A stretch of DNA of 64,000 bases, from NCBI GenBank assembly GCA_026214975.1, contig CM047805.1, positions 186,187,333-186,251,332 on the forward strand. The letters are read 5' to 3'. The notes beneath the pieces are model-generated. The model did not search any database and was not told where the DNA came from. It saw only the letters and a program-made list of their open reading frames with translations. Shown here piece by piece: positions 47,030-57,780 of this stretch (positions are counted from its first letter, which is position 1; each line of letters starts with the position of its first letter). The DNA is from Gentiana macrophylla. Lineage: Eukaryota; Streptophyta; Magnoliopsida; Gentianales; Gentianaceae. The translations under genes and the position numbers were made by a program.

Positions 47030-47233
47030 TTGAGACGAAACTAGCCTCTTTCCGTTAAAGCATTAGTGACATCTACCTGAGACGAAACTAGCCTCTTTCA
47101 ACTTCAGACGAAACTAGCCTATGTCGGTTATGCAAGCATTGTGATGAGCGGTGGTATATGTTTCCATGTGAGATCCATACCAATACCAAACAACGAGTTT
47201 GAATTTCCGTTAAAGTGTTAGTGACATCGACAT
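47030..47233. repeat. Short repeats GAGACGAAACTAGCCTCTTTC
   Basis: The word gacgaaactagcct occurs three times (about 47034, 47086 and 47108). The phrase ttccgttaaag with tagtgacatc occurs twice (about 47050 and 47206). Confidence 0.7.
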
Positions 47234-47239
47234 CCATTT

Positions 47240-47890
47240 GATAGAACAACAAATCATTTAGTTTCATCCAAATATACCATGCGGTAATGTTTTTTTTTGC
47301 ATCCTAAATCCAAGTGACAATGACTTTTTGTAAAGTGGGTGGAATTATAACGTAACTCTTCCCAGCATCCTGGCATGCGGCCATTAATCTTACACCAAAC
47401 AAAAACCAATATCTCCAGATGATAGAAGAGCATGAACAAGTGAGTAAAATGTGAGAGCTATATATACTCCTAAACCAATAATAATAACTTGTTTGAGACG
47501 AGCCACATAAAAAATTGTCGACAAAGATAAAGTCTAAACATGAGCATCTCAAGAACTTGTATCAATATGGACATGATATAAACGAGAATACAAGTCATCC
47601 ACTTCTCCTAACTCGGTCCCTTTCCCCTTAACTCCCTCAGCTCACCCACTCACACTTCCATCTCCAAATGCCTCCCTCAAAACAACCTACCTATATCTCT
47701 CATCCAATCATCTTTGTTAGAAGATAATCTATACAATTTACAATCTAGGAAAAATATCTCTAAGACATCATTCCAACCCAATTATATATCCCCCTAAAAT
47801 TTAGTACCATCCCCAATATTCCTCACCTTTTTCATGTCAGAAGAGAATAAAGGAATCCCAATTTCCTCAATAAAATCTCTTGCTCTCCTA
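47240..47890 (-). pseudogene. Possible LINE C-terminal remnant
   Basis: The minus strand gives HILLTCSCSSIIWRYWFLFG, similar in pattern to the zinc-binding segment near the end of plant LINE reverse transcriptases (H..C....W). The surroundings have many stops. The match is weak and could be chance. Confidence 0.28.
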
Positions 47891-47917
47891 CCTTACTTTT
47901 AATAATTAAGCCTACTA

Positions 47918-48155
47918 ATCTCCTGGATATGGCCTAGCGGTAAGGGGTAGAAGGTGGTATATATAGTGCCAAATTGGACCAGAAAGCTAAATGTGGGGTT
48001 CAATCCCGTAAAGGACCGGCCCCTTTCGGTAAGCGGAAAAAACAACAGCCTCTATCTCAGGACTACTAGGTCCCTGATTAACCTCTCCTCGCACACATGT
48101 GGGATCGGGGACGAGAGGACCTTTCCGGTTAGGGTCTAACCGTTTTTTTTTTTTT
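47918..48155 (+). mobile_element. tRNA-derived SINE with poly(T) tail
   Basis: Box A-like tggcctagcggtaag (about 47930) and box B-like ggttcaatccc (about 47997) are RNA polymerase III promoter elements of tRNA-derived SINEs. The copy ends in a T-tract and is flanked by a long target duplication, aataattaagcctacta (47901-47917 and 48156-48172), which four further T residues may extend. It is a complete copy, not a tRNA gene. Confidence 0.85.
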
Positions 48156-48172
48156 AATAATTAAGCCTACTA

Positions 48173-48737
48173 CTACTTCCCAGTTCCCACGCCAAACTCC
48201 CCCTTTATTTTATTGTTTGAGAATTTGAATCCAAGAAAGCTAATATAACTATATTTATGTCAATTAACCATCGAAAGGAGAGTAATAGAACATTCCTCTT
48301 CATTTTTGAAACGCCACCATCACTTTCCCAACAATGCCAAGTTTTGATCTCCAAGCTTCCCCCCAAAGCACCAAGCCCCAAGCCCCCTTTATTTTTATTT
48401 TTATTTTTTTTATTATTTTGTTTGAGAATTTGATTCCAAAAAGAGTACTAGAACTATATGTTAATTAACCATCGAAACAAGAGTAATACAACTTTATATA
48501 ACGAAGAGAAAAAAGAAAACAACTTATTTGTTTGACAAAATAAATAAATAAAATGATGATGTATAACAACAACAACAACAACAAGAAGAAGAAGGATAAA
48601 TATCAATGTAAATTATGTTGTGAGATAAACCCGGCCAACAAATAACTTGATTGATAACAAATTATTTAAAATGGAAAGAAAAAAAAAAAAAAAAAAAAAA
48701 AAAAAACCACAGACAGCTAGTTATAATTCTTTCGTCA
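48173..48737. other. Intergenic, low-complexity A-tracts
   Basis: Contains an (AAC)n/(AAG)n run (about 48567-48596) and a long A-tract (about 48677-48706). No gene was seen other than the ORF to its right. Confidence 0.5.
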
Positions 48738-49028
48738 TTAATGGGCATGATCCATATTATTATTACTCAAAGAAGATTCATGACCGTGAAACAAATAATT
48801 AGTCAATTGTTTAACCCTTAAACAAATATTAGACCAGCAATAATCAAAAACAGCATAACATCCAGTTTTGTCTCCAGAATCTTGCTGGTGATTACGAACG
48901 ATATCCACCTTCCAGTAAAAGCTTGATTCCTCAACCATCTCTGCGTTTTTCGTGATTGCTCTTTCCATTATCACCGGCCGTTTCTTTGGCACCGGCGGCA
49001 TTATATCCTTCAATTTTATCAGCTTCAT
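48738..49028 (-). CDS. Small protein of unknown function, 96 aa
   Basis: A single open frame from the ATG at 49028 to the TAA at 48738-48740. I do not recognise the product. It starts MKLIKLKDIMPPVPKKRPVI, is basic near the N-terminus and has four cysteines in the second half (GCYAVFDYCWSNICLR includes three). No signal peptide or membrane segment is evident. Codon choice looks coding-like, and GC content is higher than in the flanks. A TATA-like word on the minus strand (caatataaag, about 49221-49230) lies about 195 nt upstream. It could be a lineage-specific gene, the last exon of a larger gene, or a chance ORF. Confidence 0.4.
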   Translation of the reverse strand: MKLIKLKDIMPPVPKKRPVIMERAITKNAEMVEESSFYWKVDIVRNHQQDSGDKTGCYAVFDYCWSNICLRVKQLTNYLFHGHESSLSNNNMDHAH

Positions 49029-49500
49029 CTACTTAATTATAATCAAATAAATAAGAGAACAAAAAATTAATTAGCCTTTAATTAAATTGTGACTTCATTC
49101 ATGGGAGTTTCAGCTACTTAATCAAAACAATTAGTAGTGAAAAAAAAAGAAGAAACAAACCTGCCTTTGTTTTAGCTACTTAACCAAAATAATTAGGAGT
49201 GAAAATGAGAGACAAACTTTGCCTCTTTATATTGCGACTTCATGGCTGGAAAATTGTAGAGGGGATTAATTACTAGAAAGAAAACAGTTATACACACTAA
49301 TATTATGATTCTGTACGAATAGGAATATGGATATTCATTAATTGTTAGATTTTGTCTAACAATCATCTTTGGATTCGAATCCGTAATACTTTATTTACTA
49401 ACAGAAATATTAACGTTCATCTTTTGTCATTTTTGTCAGCATGTGCTGTTAACTGAAATTAATCGAATTATCAATTATTCAAATTTGATTCTTTTAGCCA
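49029..49500. other. Upstream flank of the 96-aa ORF
   Basis: Contains two imperfect copies of an agctactta(a/t)(c/t)caaaa(c/t)aattag block (about 49111 and 49173), suggesting a local duplication. No coding signal. Confidence 0.45.
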
Positions 49501-50570
49501 CGAAATTGTTTGTTACGTATTCATTTGTTTCATAAATGAACCAAAAAGTTGTGTTTAAACTTGGATTGTTAAAGTCATGAGCTTGTTCACGAACGTTTGT
49601 TTAATAAACGAATAAAAAATATGTTCAAACTCAGCTCATTTCTAAAGGATATTTGTTCGAGTTTGTGTTCGGGTTTGGCTTGCTTCACATATTTTGCCTC
49701 TTATCTCGAGTTTGAATCGTTAATGTCAGGGCCGGCCCCGTGGGTTCGGGGCTCTAGGCCAAATTTACATCAAGCCCTTTTAATTTTGAATACAATTTTT
49801 CTTTTTTGAAAATTTATGAAAATGATGTAAAAAAATAATACATTCATTAGAAATTTACAAAGAATCATGACAGTGGAGTACACTTTTCTTTTGTTAGCAT
49901 ACATTATTTTATTTTGTTTTATTTTATTTCAATATTAATTTATTATTCAAAGTCGAACTAAAATGGTGAAATACAATTATTTTTTTAAATATATAGTATA
50001 GAGGTTGATTAGACCAACAAAAAAACTCACTGAAAAGCAGAGTAAAAAAATCGTTAAGGTTATCATTTGTATTAAATCTGCCCCTTTTGTAAAATTTAAA
50101 TGTTGATAAAATATGGAATTGGGGGCCTGAAATTCAAGATATTTTGGAGGGCCTTAGGCTCAGCCTCTCTTGGAGTCATCTTTCAAGCGCCTACCCTAAG
50201 AATAAAGTATAAAAATTAAGACCAAATGAATAAATAACACAGTACAAAATAATATTCAAACATTATAGACTTATAGTAACAAAAATATTAGGACAACTCT
50301 GTGAATATCCTATAAAATTAATCTAGAATATCTATTAGACTAATAGATGGCTTATCATTTTATGAGTTAGGGTTAGGTTGTACATGATTCATCTATATAA
50401 ACAGGTTCGCGAACATAATCGAACGTTCGCGAGTAAGTTCGTGTTCGTTCGTTTAGGAAACGAGTTTATAATATTGTTCAAGTTTGGTTCGTTAAACTAA
50501 ATAACAAACGATCATAGTTACTAACGAATTGAACACGAATTTATTCGTGACTATGTTCGTTTAACAGCAC
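49500..50570. repeat. GTTCG-rich dispersed repeat, split by a hAT-like insert
   Basis: Both flanks (49500-49725 and 50395-50570) are rich in gttcgcgaacg, cgttcgtttag and similar words, typical of a dispersed plant repeat family. The middle starts CAGGGCCGGCCCCGTGG at 49728, a hAT-type end, and has gggccttaggct near 50152. The right hAT end is missing, so the insert is truncated or decayed. Confidence 0.45.
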
Positions 50571-50598
50571 TAAGCATGCAAGGAAAATTCTTGAACTT

Positions 50599-51215
50599 CT
50601 CATGCTGATGATGCACTGAACCAAAACACTACTTCTCATGCTGATGACGTCTGGCAACACATCTGGAAGCTCCCAGGTCCTAATCGTCTTAACTTCCTTC
50701 TCTGGCAGGCCACACACAATGCCCTACCTACTATGGAATTTCTTTCCAAGAGACGGGTGAGTTCCTCTCCGATCTGCCCCTTTTGCCAGGTAAATGATGA
50801 AACGAATATGCATGCTTTGAGAGATTGTGGCCCAGCTCAAAATCTTTGGCAAGCCTTACTACCCCGAGGCGCTATTAGCAATTTCTTTTCCACTCACAAC
50901 ATCCAAGAGTGGATAGCAGGGAATATGAAGAAGATCCATGACAATAAGGATTGGCCCTACATATTTCGAGAAACGTTTTACACTGTATGGTATTGGAGGA
51001 ACCAATTGCAGCATGCATGATACTCAAGCAATTCGGCCCCCACTGCATATTTTAGTGTCCAAAATTATTAGTAGAGTCCGCAATCTTAAGCTTGCGTGGG
51101 ATAGTGATGTATAAGTAGACGCGTTTTCTGGACCATTTATCTTGTAATAGTTTTGGGGCTTTCCCAACTTTCTTTCTGAAATAAAATTAGTTCGTTGCAA
51201 AAAAAAAAAAAAAAA
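50599..51215 (+). mobile_element. 5'-truncated LINE (L1 type)
   Basis: Encodes only the C-terminal end of a LINE polyprotein: VWQHIWKLPGPNRLNFLLW and the zinc-binding segment ICPFCQVNDETNMHALRDC with a downstream W. It then has stops and a poly(A) tail (51199-51215). The target duplication tcttgaactt is perfect (50589-50598 and 51216-51225). 617 bp, a typical dead-on-arrival LINE copy. Confidence 0.88.
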
Positions 51216-51225
51216 TCTTGAACTT

Positions 51226-51468
51226 GTTTTTTTTTATATCATAAATGTCCTTCCACTTTTCAAGTTTATTAATTAAGTGGTTAGTACCCAAAATAAATTA
51301 TAAATTAGTCGCCATTAAATTGAAAAAGGAGTATTTACCAACAGAATCTACAATTTATAAAACCTAAGTAGTACTATTATATTTAGAAATTATTATGAAT
51401 TTTCTTGTTGTAAAAGTATATATGTTTCTTGACCCGAATTTACGTAATTAAATCCGAATCCAAACCAT
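51226..51468. other. Intergenic, nothing recognised
   Basis: AT-rich spacer between the LINE and a copia element. Confidence 0.4.
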
Positions 51469-51699
51469 TTGTCTGAAACAAATTAACAAAAATATAATAA
51501 TAGGAAAAGAACAGAGTTGAGCCTTTTTATTCAATGCCTGAGTTGATACACGGTGCATCTATTTATATCACCAACACAGATAAAAGATAATGCTAATACT
51601 GTTCAAAAACTCAAATATCAAATATGAAATAAATATCTAACTAATTAATATTTGAAGTTTTATCCCTTGTTTGTATTTTCTAAATCAAATGTTATCTTA

Positions 51700-51880
51700 A
51701 CAGCGTCCCGCAAGCCGAGCGGGAGTGTTCGAACGGGAAGCTTGTCTGAACGAAACCAGCAACGAGCTTTAGAGACACCCTTCGTGAACAAATCGGCAAC
51801 CTGTTCGTCGGAGGAAATGTGTCAGAGAAGAACATCCCGGTTGAAGACTTTCTCATGAATAAAGCGATATCCTTGATCCA
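51700..51880 (-). pseudogene. Copia RNase H tail
   Basis: The minus strand reads RFIHEKVFNRDVLL, a stop, then HISSDEQVADLFTKGVSKAR and reads into the LTR. ADLFTK is the standard end of copia RNase H. Only about 60 codons remain, with one stop. Confidence 0.8.
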
Positions 51881-51954
51881 GCCGAGAACTAGCTGATCCT
51901 TAGTTCCTTACGCTGTCATAAGTGAAATTCAGGATTGACAATTGTAGTAGGATT

Positions 51955-52056
51955 ACTTATATTATCAATTGTAAATTTTGATGGGCACGGTTGAGAACTA
52001 TCCACGAAACCCATGATTATATGGCCTTAAACTTGAACCATGTTAAAATAAAATAA

Positions 52057-52096
<40 letters not shown>

Positions 52097-52147
52097 TCAA
52101 TTGTAAATTTTGATGGGCACGGTTGAGAACTATCCACGAAACCCATC
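51955..52147. repeat. Direct repeat around an (AAT)n microsatellite
   Basis: A phrase of about 53 bp starting atcaattgtaaattttgatg occurs at about 51963-52015 and 52097-52147. An AATA/AAT run lies between (about 52042-52096). Confidence 0.8.
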
Positions 52148-52203
52148 ATAATAAAGAGAAAATCATAATAAAAATAAATTCAATATTCCATAAAACGTGG
52201 ACA

Positions 52204-52207
<4 letters not shown>

Positions 52208-52241
<34 letters not shown>

Positions 52242-52527
52242 AGTCAACCACAACTCCCTTAACACTGTGTCATTCCCGTACGTAAAATGCAGATAGTGGG
52301 GGGAAAAGGATTTCTTTGCTATGCAGGTCAGGGGTGTAGAAAGAAAAGGGAAGGGGAGGGGATGAATAGGTTTTAGGCCACAGGAGGAGGAGGAAGTGAG
52401 TAGATCGGCAAGAGAGATACTGCCGCCGGAGAGAGATGAGAAGCATATCGGAGGCAAAGAAGAGGAGGACCAGCAGCAGTGTTGGTGGCTTGCTGGTTGG
52501 TGATCGGAAGAAGGGCCAGTGACGGAG

Positions 52528-52561
<34 letters not shown>

Positions 52562-52640
52562 GATTGGGGTAGGGTAGATGAGATTTGTAACTATTGAGTG
52601 TGCAGCCAAATATGACAATGTCCCCTTTGAATCTTTGAAG
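52208..52640 (-). other. Non-retroviral cargo between two poly(A) tracts
   Basis: T-tracts at about 52208-52240 and 52530-52557 are poly(A) on the minus strand. Between them is a GC-richer block, open for over 90 codons on the minus strand, with Ser/Pro-rich content (SSSLPPICFSSLSGGS). I recognise no protein family. It may be captured transcript sequence. Confidence 0.4.
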
Positions 52641-53160
52641 CAACTTTAATATCGTAGACTTGAACCAACAATTAAACCAACAACATGGGAAGAACGAAGC
52701 AGGTGGATTTTGAAGGAGACAGAAAGAGATTGATGTTTAACGGAGGCGTAAAAAGTAGACGAGGGGTGAGAGTTCGTGTTGACGAACCCCCACCCAAACG
52801 GTGTTCTTTATTATTGACCAGGATCTACAACGTTAGTCAGAGAGCTTTGATACCATGAAACAAATTAACAAAAATATAATAATAGGAAAAGAACAGAGTT
52901 GAGCCTTTTTATTCAATGTCTGAGTTGATACACGGTGCATCTATTTATATCACCAACACAGATAAAAGATAATGCTAATACTGTTTAAAAACTCAAATAT
53001 CAAATATGAAATAAATATCTAACCAATTAATATTTGAAGTTTTATCCCTTGTTTGTATTTTCTAAATCAAATGTTATCTTAACATTGTCCACGACTTGAA
53101 ATAAAAATTTTGAATCACAAAGCCTCGTAGCTGGAGATCAAATGCTAAATAATAATAAGA

Positions 53161-53284
53161 ATAGCGATTATTCAAGCCACATACCCACAATATATCACAA
53201 GAAATAGAAACACTAAGCTAGGGATTATTATCACAAGAAATAGAAACACTAAGATTGATTAACAATAGCGATTATTCAAGCCAC
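53161..53284. repeat. Short duplicated phrases
   Basis: aatagcgattattcaagcca (about 53161 and 53264) and ttatcacaagaaatagaaac (about 53194 and 53229) each occur twice. A local duplication. Confidence 0.65.
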
Positions 53285-53407
53285 GTACGTCCAATTATTA
53301 CATAAAATCTCATATAAGATTTATAAATAAATAAATAGCATATCAATAATCATCCATAAAATAATAGTGACATATTTCCACAAGGCCTCCACGGCGTAGA
53401 GTATAAT

Positions 53408-53588
53408 AATTTTTTTTTTTAACAGCCAAAGAAATATTTTATTATTAGAAAAATATTCAGCAAGAAGCTGAGAGTACAACAAAACCAATCGAAAAAACAA
53501 AAAACAGCCCCAAAACTAGAAACAAGACCGCAAACTATGAAGAAGTAGCAGTAAAAGGATCAACTGGGCGATGCTTTAAATTCAACTG
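53408..53588 (-). mobile_element. Very short 5'-truncated LINE copy
   Basis: A T-tract at the left is the minus-strand poly(A) tail, next to a LINE-type 3' end (aaatatttctttggctgtta on the minus strand). The target duplication ggcgtagagtataat is perfect (53393-53407 and 53589-53603). 181 bp, no coding left. Confidence 0.82.
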
Positions 53589-53603
53589 GGCGTAGAGTAT
53601 AAT

Positions 53604-54678
53604 ATTGTATTGTTTTACTGAATAAAAGTCCTGATATTTATAATTGATCTTTTTATTTGTTTGATATTATAATTTCAATGAACACAACCAAAAAAATCTC
53701 AAAAAACTCATTATGCGACCATAATACTAAATATATAAGAGCTATGTATGGGGTGGTTAGTTTATGGTGATACTTCTAGAATAAGGTGAAACTGGCTGAA
53801 GTTTAAGATTTTACACTTAAACTACGTACCATTAGTATCCCAAAACAATTAAACTATAATTGCCTAATTTCGGTCGTCATTGTTGATTTCTTAGGAACTG
53901 CTCCAGTACCAATGGCAAATAGCTCTGGTTGGTTTCTTAGTTCTTACCAGTTGTTCGATCAGTCACTTATAGCATTCGAGGGGCAATATCCGGTGGCCCA
54001 TTCCTTGCCTAATACCAGAAGTTCCTTCCATTTTTGCTGTTACATGGGGAATCTCTGTGTTTTTCTAGATTAGCATGTTTTCCTCTTGCTCATCTTCTCT
54101 CTGTTGGTAACGTGCACGTGAACATGCTCTTGAATGTTGCCCGTAAGTTTTCCATGGGTTTCCTGGACTGATTGAATCATCATTACCAACCTTACGAGTT
54201 TTGTCCTTCGGTGGCATGGTTGTAACTTTAAGCGTTTCAGGCCCTCTTTCTAAAATCAATTGATAATGCCTGAAATCGTCCAAGGATGATCATATCTAAT
54301 TGTAGAAGCTGCAGTGTGAGCCTTGAAAGGATGATCAATGGCCTAAAATGATGAATGAACCTGTAAAACGAACAAGTCGTTAGAGATCCCAGAGTTCTAT
54401 CTTCGAGAAAATCCTCTGACGCTGAAGTCCGTGATTTGACGGTGAGGGAGTATTTCAAGTATTTGACTGATCGGTATGGTGGCTAAAAGTACGTAGAATA
54501 ACATACCACGCATAAAAGGGAGATGGTTCTCTTATGTAGTGTATCTTGGTGGAGTTAAGGGTCCAACCAATGATGATGGCGTGAATGAGTAATTTGCCAG
54601 GATGATGGTGGGTTGATGCCTAATGCATGTGGAGCAAGAGGTTGCTTGCGGCAGAGGACGACCTGCGTCATGCTTGCA
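53604..54678. other. Intergenic, moderate GC, unrecognised
   Basis: Minus-strand open stretches exist (for example 54065-54283), but the translated sequence matches no family I know and stops are frequent. It may be decayed transposon sequence. Confidence 0.35.
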
Positions 54679-54834
54679 GTAAGGAGTATAGAGAACGACA
54701 TGTGGCGGATATTCCGCTGGAGGATTCTTAATGCCGTGCTGAAGCCAGACTGGTAAGTAAGGAGTATAGGGAACGACATGTGGCGGATATTCCGCTGGAG
54801 GATTCTTAATGCCGTGCTGAAGCCGGACCGGTTT
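54679..54834. repeat. Tandem duplication, 78-bp unit
   Basis: Two head-to-tail copies (54679-54756 and 54757-54834) starting gtaaggagtatag, with about six differences. Recent slippage or unequal exchange. Confidence 0.85.
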
Positions 54835-56430
54835 AAGCATCGATGCCGAGCTCTGGACACTTAGACAATAATAAGGGCTCTTGACGATGACAGATCTGCT
54901 CGGACCCTATTCGAAGGTGGGCCTATTCTCGCATGATCTCAAATCGATTAGTGTACGCGTGTCGATAACCGCTTACGGCCCATGTCTAGAGACTTTCTTC
55001 TTCAGGTTTGACGTTTGTTGTATCGAAATGCATAAATGAAAATTACTTTTTTTTTTCTATTGTGGGTTTGTCTTTTCTTTAATATAATTAGGTTATGATA
55101 TACAACAATTTTCTTTTTTGAGAAACGATATACAACATTTTTCAGATAATCAATCTTTTATATTTATATAATACAATAACATTTTTCAGGCAATGAAAAT
55201 AGGAGCTAATGGGCAACCAAAAAAAAAGAGCTAATATTTTAATTAAAATATAATAATAAATCACTTCTAACCCGAATAAGATTGTTTATCATTTCCCTCT
55301 GAAACGAGGGAATTGAAACTACTTCCATCAATTTCTCAACCACTAATGAACAAAATAGCTCCCCTCACACAATTTCGTCTAAACATTTTGTGATTTTCAT
55401 ATGTTATTTTCAGTACTATATGTGAGGAGTTAATTCAATATTAATAATTTGTAGGTGTTGATTTTTCATTCATAAGATGGAAGGTGTAAAGAGACGGTTT
55501 TTAACTTAGCTAGGACCCAGGTTTGGCGGTATGTGTTACGTTAAGTTTGTTGTTATAAATGGTATCCGAGGGTGTACGTCGTTATATAGTTTTAGAATTT
55601 ATGTTGACATGCATAAGAGTAAGTTCAATGTATTTAATCATTTGATGAATAATCAATTTGGCATTATGTACGTAATATTATTTAAGTGTTTCATGAAGTA
55701 ATCTTTTGTTGCTCTTAGTATACTACTATTAATTAAGGTTTTAATTAACATTTTTATTTTATCATGAAAACCGTGAAAAACCGATTTAAGTCAGTTGATT
55801 CTGGCCGGTCTGCTCAATTTGGTTTTTTTTTTTTTTTTAAAAAAGGAGGGGGGGAGGGAGGGAGGGAAGGGAAGAAGGGGATCCCCTAATCTAACCCAAT
55901 AATATAATAGGAAAGGTCTTTAAACAAACCCTAATATGTTTTTTTTATAAAATAGAACCAACCCTAATGTTAGGAGAGCATAAAGTAATTGACCTACCCA
56001 TTATGATGTCACTGCAAATATGGATGCTAATTCATTGATGATAGATAACGCATACAAATTAGTAAAGTGTAAGACAGACCGAAAATGCATGGTAATTGGT
56101 TTTATGGATTGACTTTTTTCAAGTCCAACAACGTCAGGCAACACTAAACCCTGACTTAAATTTTGTGAATAAAAAATAAAGTGATTTAGTACAAACTATT
56201 CATATATATATATTTGATTATCAAGGGATGAGACTGGAACTCAGGACCAAGACATTCGAGTAATTTGTTTTTTCCTTCTCCGTATATAACGGGATTCGAA
56301 CACTATTTTTCATTCCAGATTAATTGGTGAAACAATAAAAATTCATATTGTTATAAGATTAGTTCTTTACTAATAACAAATGTAATATGATGCAATGATA
56401 AAGGTCATTCCTCTTAACCATTTAAACCAA
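54835..56430. other. Intergenic region
   Basis: No gene recognised. Contains a purine-rich run (about 55840-55880) and AT-rich sequence. Confidence 0.45.
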
Positions 56431-56439
56431 AACGAGGCC

Positions 56440-57050
56440 TAAGGCAGGGGGACTCGATCGCTCTTACCTATTCGTTTTGGTCATGGAAGTCCTCGGTAAA
56501 AAAATATAAACGGCTGTTACAAGATGTCTTTGGAAGCCCATCAGACTCACAAAAGATGGACCACCGATTTCCCATCTCTTCTTTGCCGATGATCTCCTCC
56601 TTTTTGGGGAAGCAAGTGAGGTTCAAGCACTTGTTATGAATGCGGTTCTGGGAGATTTTTGCAGTATCTCGGGAATGAAAATCAACGCCACAAAGTCAAA
56701 ATTTCAAACTTCTCTCAATGTAAGCAACATCAAAAGGCAGGTTATTAGTCAAGCACTAGAAATACAACGCACTCATGATTTGCGATATTACCTGGAATGC
56801 CTCATGATTTGCAACATTTGGAGGGAACTTATTGACAGGATTTGGTACGGAAGGAATAACAAGATGTTTGGGGAGGGAGACTGTCGCCCCACTCCGCATA
56901 TTTGCATTGCTCAGATGGTAGAAAGAACGAGTGAGAAACATTAGATTAGCAATAAGGAGTAGGATTGTTTATTTTGTGATTTGGTTCACGATTTCTATGT
57001 AAATGCTTCGGCGTTTTTGAGTTATGAATTAAATCTGATCGTTTCCACAC
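56440..57050 (+). pseudogene. LINE reverse transcriptase remnant, internally deleted
   Basis: Begins with LRQGDSIALTYSFW-like sequence (about 56440) and continues with FADDLLLFGEASEVQALVM (about 56581-56640), the LINE catalytic block with the DD pair present. VLGDFCSISGMKINATKSKF follows. It then jumps to a C-terminal piece, WRELIDRIWYGRNNKMFGEG (about 56820-56880), so several hundred codons are missing. A frameshift lies before the catalytic block. No poly(A) tail or target duplication was established. Confidence 0.78.
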
Positions 57051-57780
57051 ACACTCCGCTTAACTATTCCCCCTTTTTTTTTTTTTTTTTTTTTTTTTGA
57101 ATGTAGCAAACAATATTATTAATTTTAATTGTGAATTATTTATACATGATTTTTGTCATCTTCCATGTATGAAAACATTTTCGTTATGTAGTTTGAATAG
57201 TAAATACTAATTTAATTCTACTAAATTCTTGTTATTAAATATTTATTTTTCAAAATTCGATATTAGAAATATAAAAATACATTATTCAATTAACTACACG
57301 TTTGATTATTTAAAATGTTATTTAATATTTGATGAATAGTATTAACCGAAGACTAGTGTTTATTATATAGTTGCTCCTATACTCAATTTTAGTACTCCAT
57401 ACAAGCATTAGAACATGGACATATAAAGGCAAATGGGCCTTTGCGTTGAATATCTGCATATGGGCTGCAGACACCCCTCCTCCTCCTCCTCCTCCTCCTC
57501 CGGTACTTCGTTTTGTCGCCAAACACTTGCACTTTACCGCAAAGTATACCACACAAAATAAATGTCCTGAATAGTATAGAGACTATCAAAAGGAAAAACA
57601 ATTAACACCAAGACAAAATGGTAGTAAAAGGATTAAGTAACACCCTTTTGTCCATAAATCTCAAACCCTATGATTCTTTCTAGCTTTTTGCCTGGGGATA
57701 TATAACCAACAAGGACTAATCTATACCATTAATAAGATATACATTTTATCTCTCTCTCTCTCTCTCTATACCTATAATAA
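57051..57780. other. Intergenic, downstream of DGD1
   Basis: Contains a T-tract (about 57068-57098), a (TCC)n run (57475-57501) and a (TC)n run (57749-57767). The last would fall in the DGD1 3' UTR. No gene. Confidence 0.5.

Larger units (their letters stand above)
51474..53084 (-). mobile_element. Small non-autonomous copia-type LTR element
   Basis: Two 229-bp LTRs (51474-51702 and 52856-53084), nearly identical, flanked by the perfect duplication TTGTC (51469-51473 and 53085-53089). On the minus strand the primer site TGGTATCAAAGCTC (initiator-Met type) lies next to the 5' LTR (about 52841-52854). The only pol sequence is the RNase H tail next to the 3' LTR. The rest of the interior (about 51900-52840) is not retroviral and includes two long poly(A) tracts on the minus strand. 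The element cannot move by itself, but its ends are intact for mobilisation in trans. Confidence 0.92.

Noticed and set aside
47918..48010. Possible tRNA gene from box A and box B words
   Set aside because: Flanking target duplications and a T-tail show a SINE, and the part between the boxes does not fold as a tRNA by inspection.
52146..52643. 165-codon minus-strand frame as a gene
   Set aside because: Its ends run through poly(A) tracts (poly-lysine) and it lies inside a small LTR element. Treated as possible captured cargo, not as a gene.
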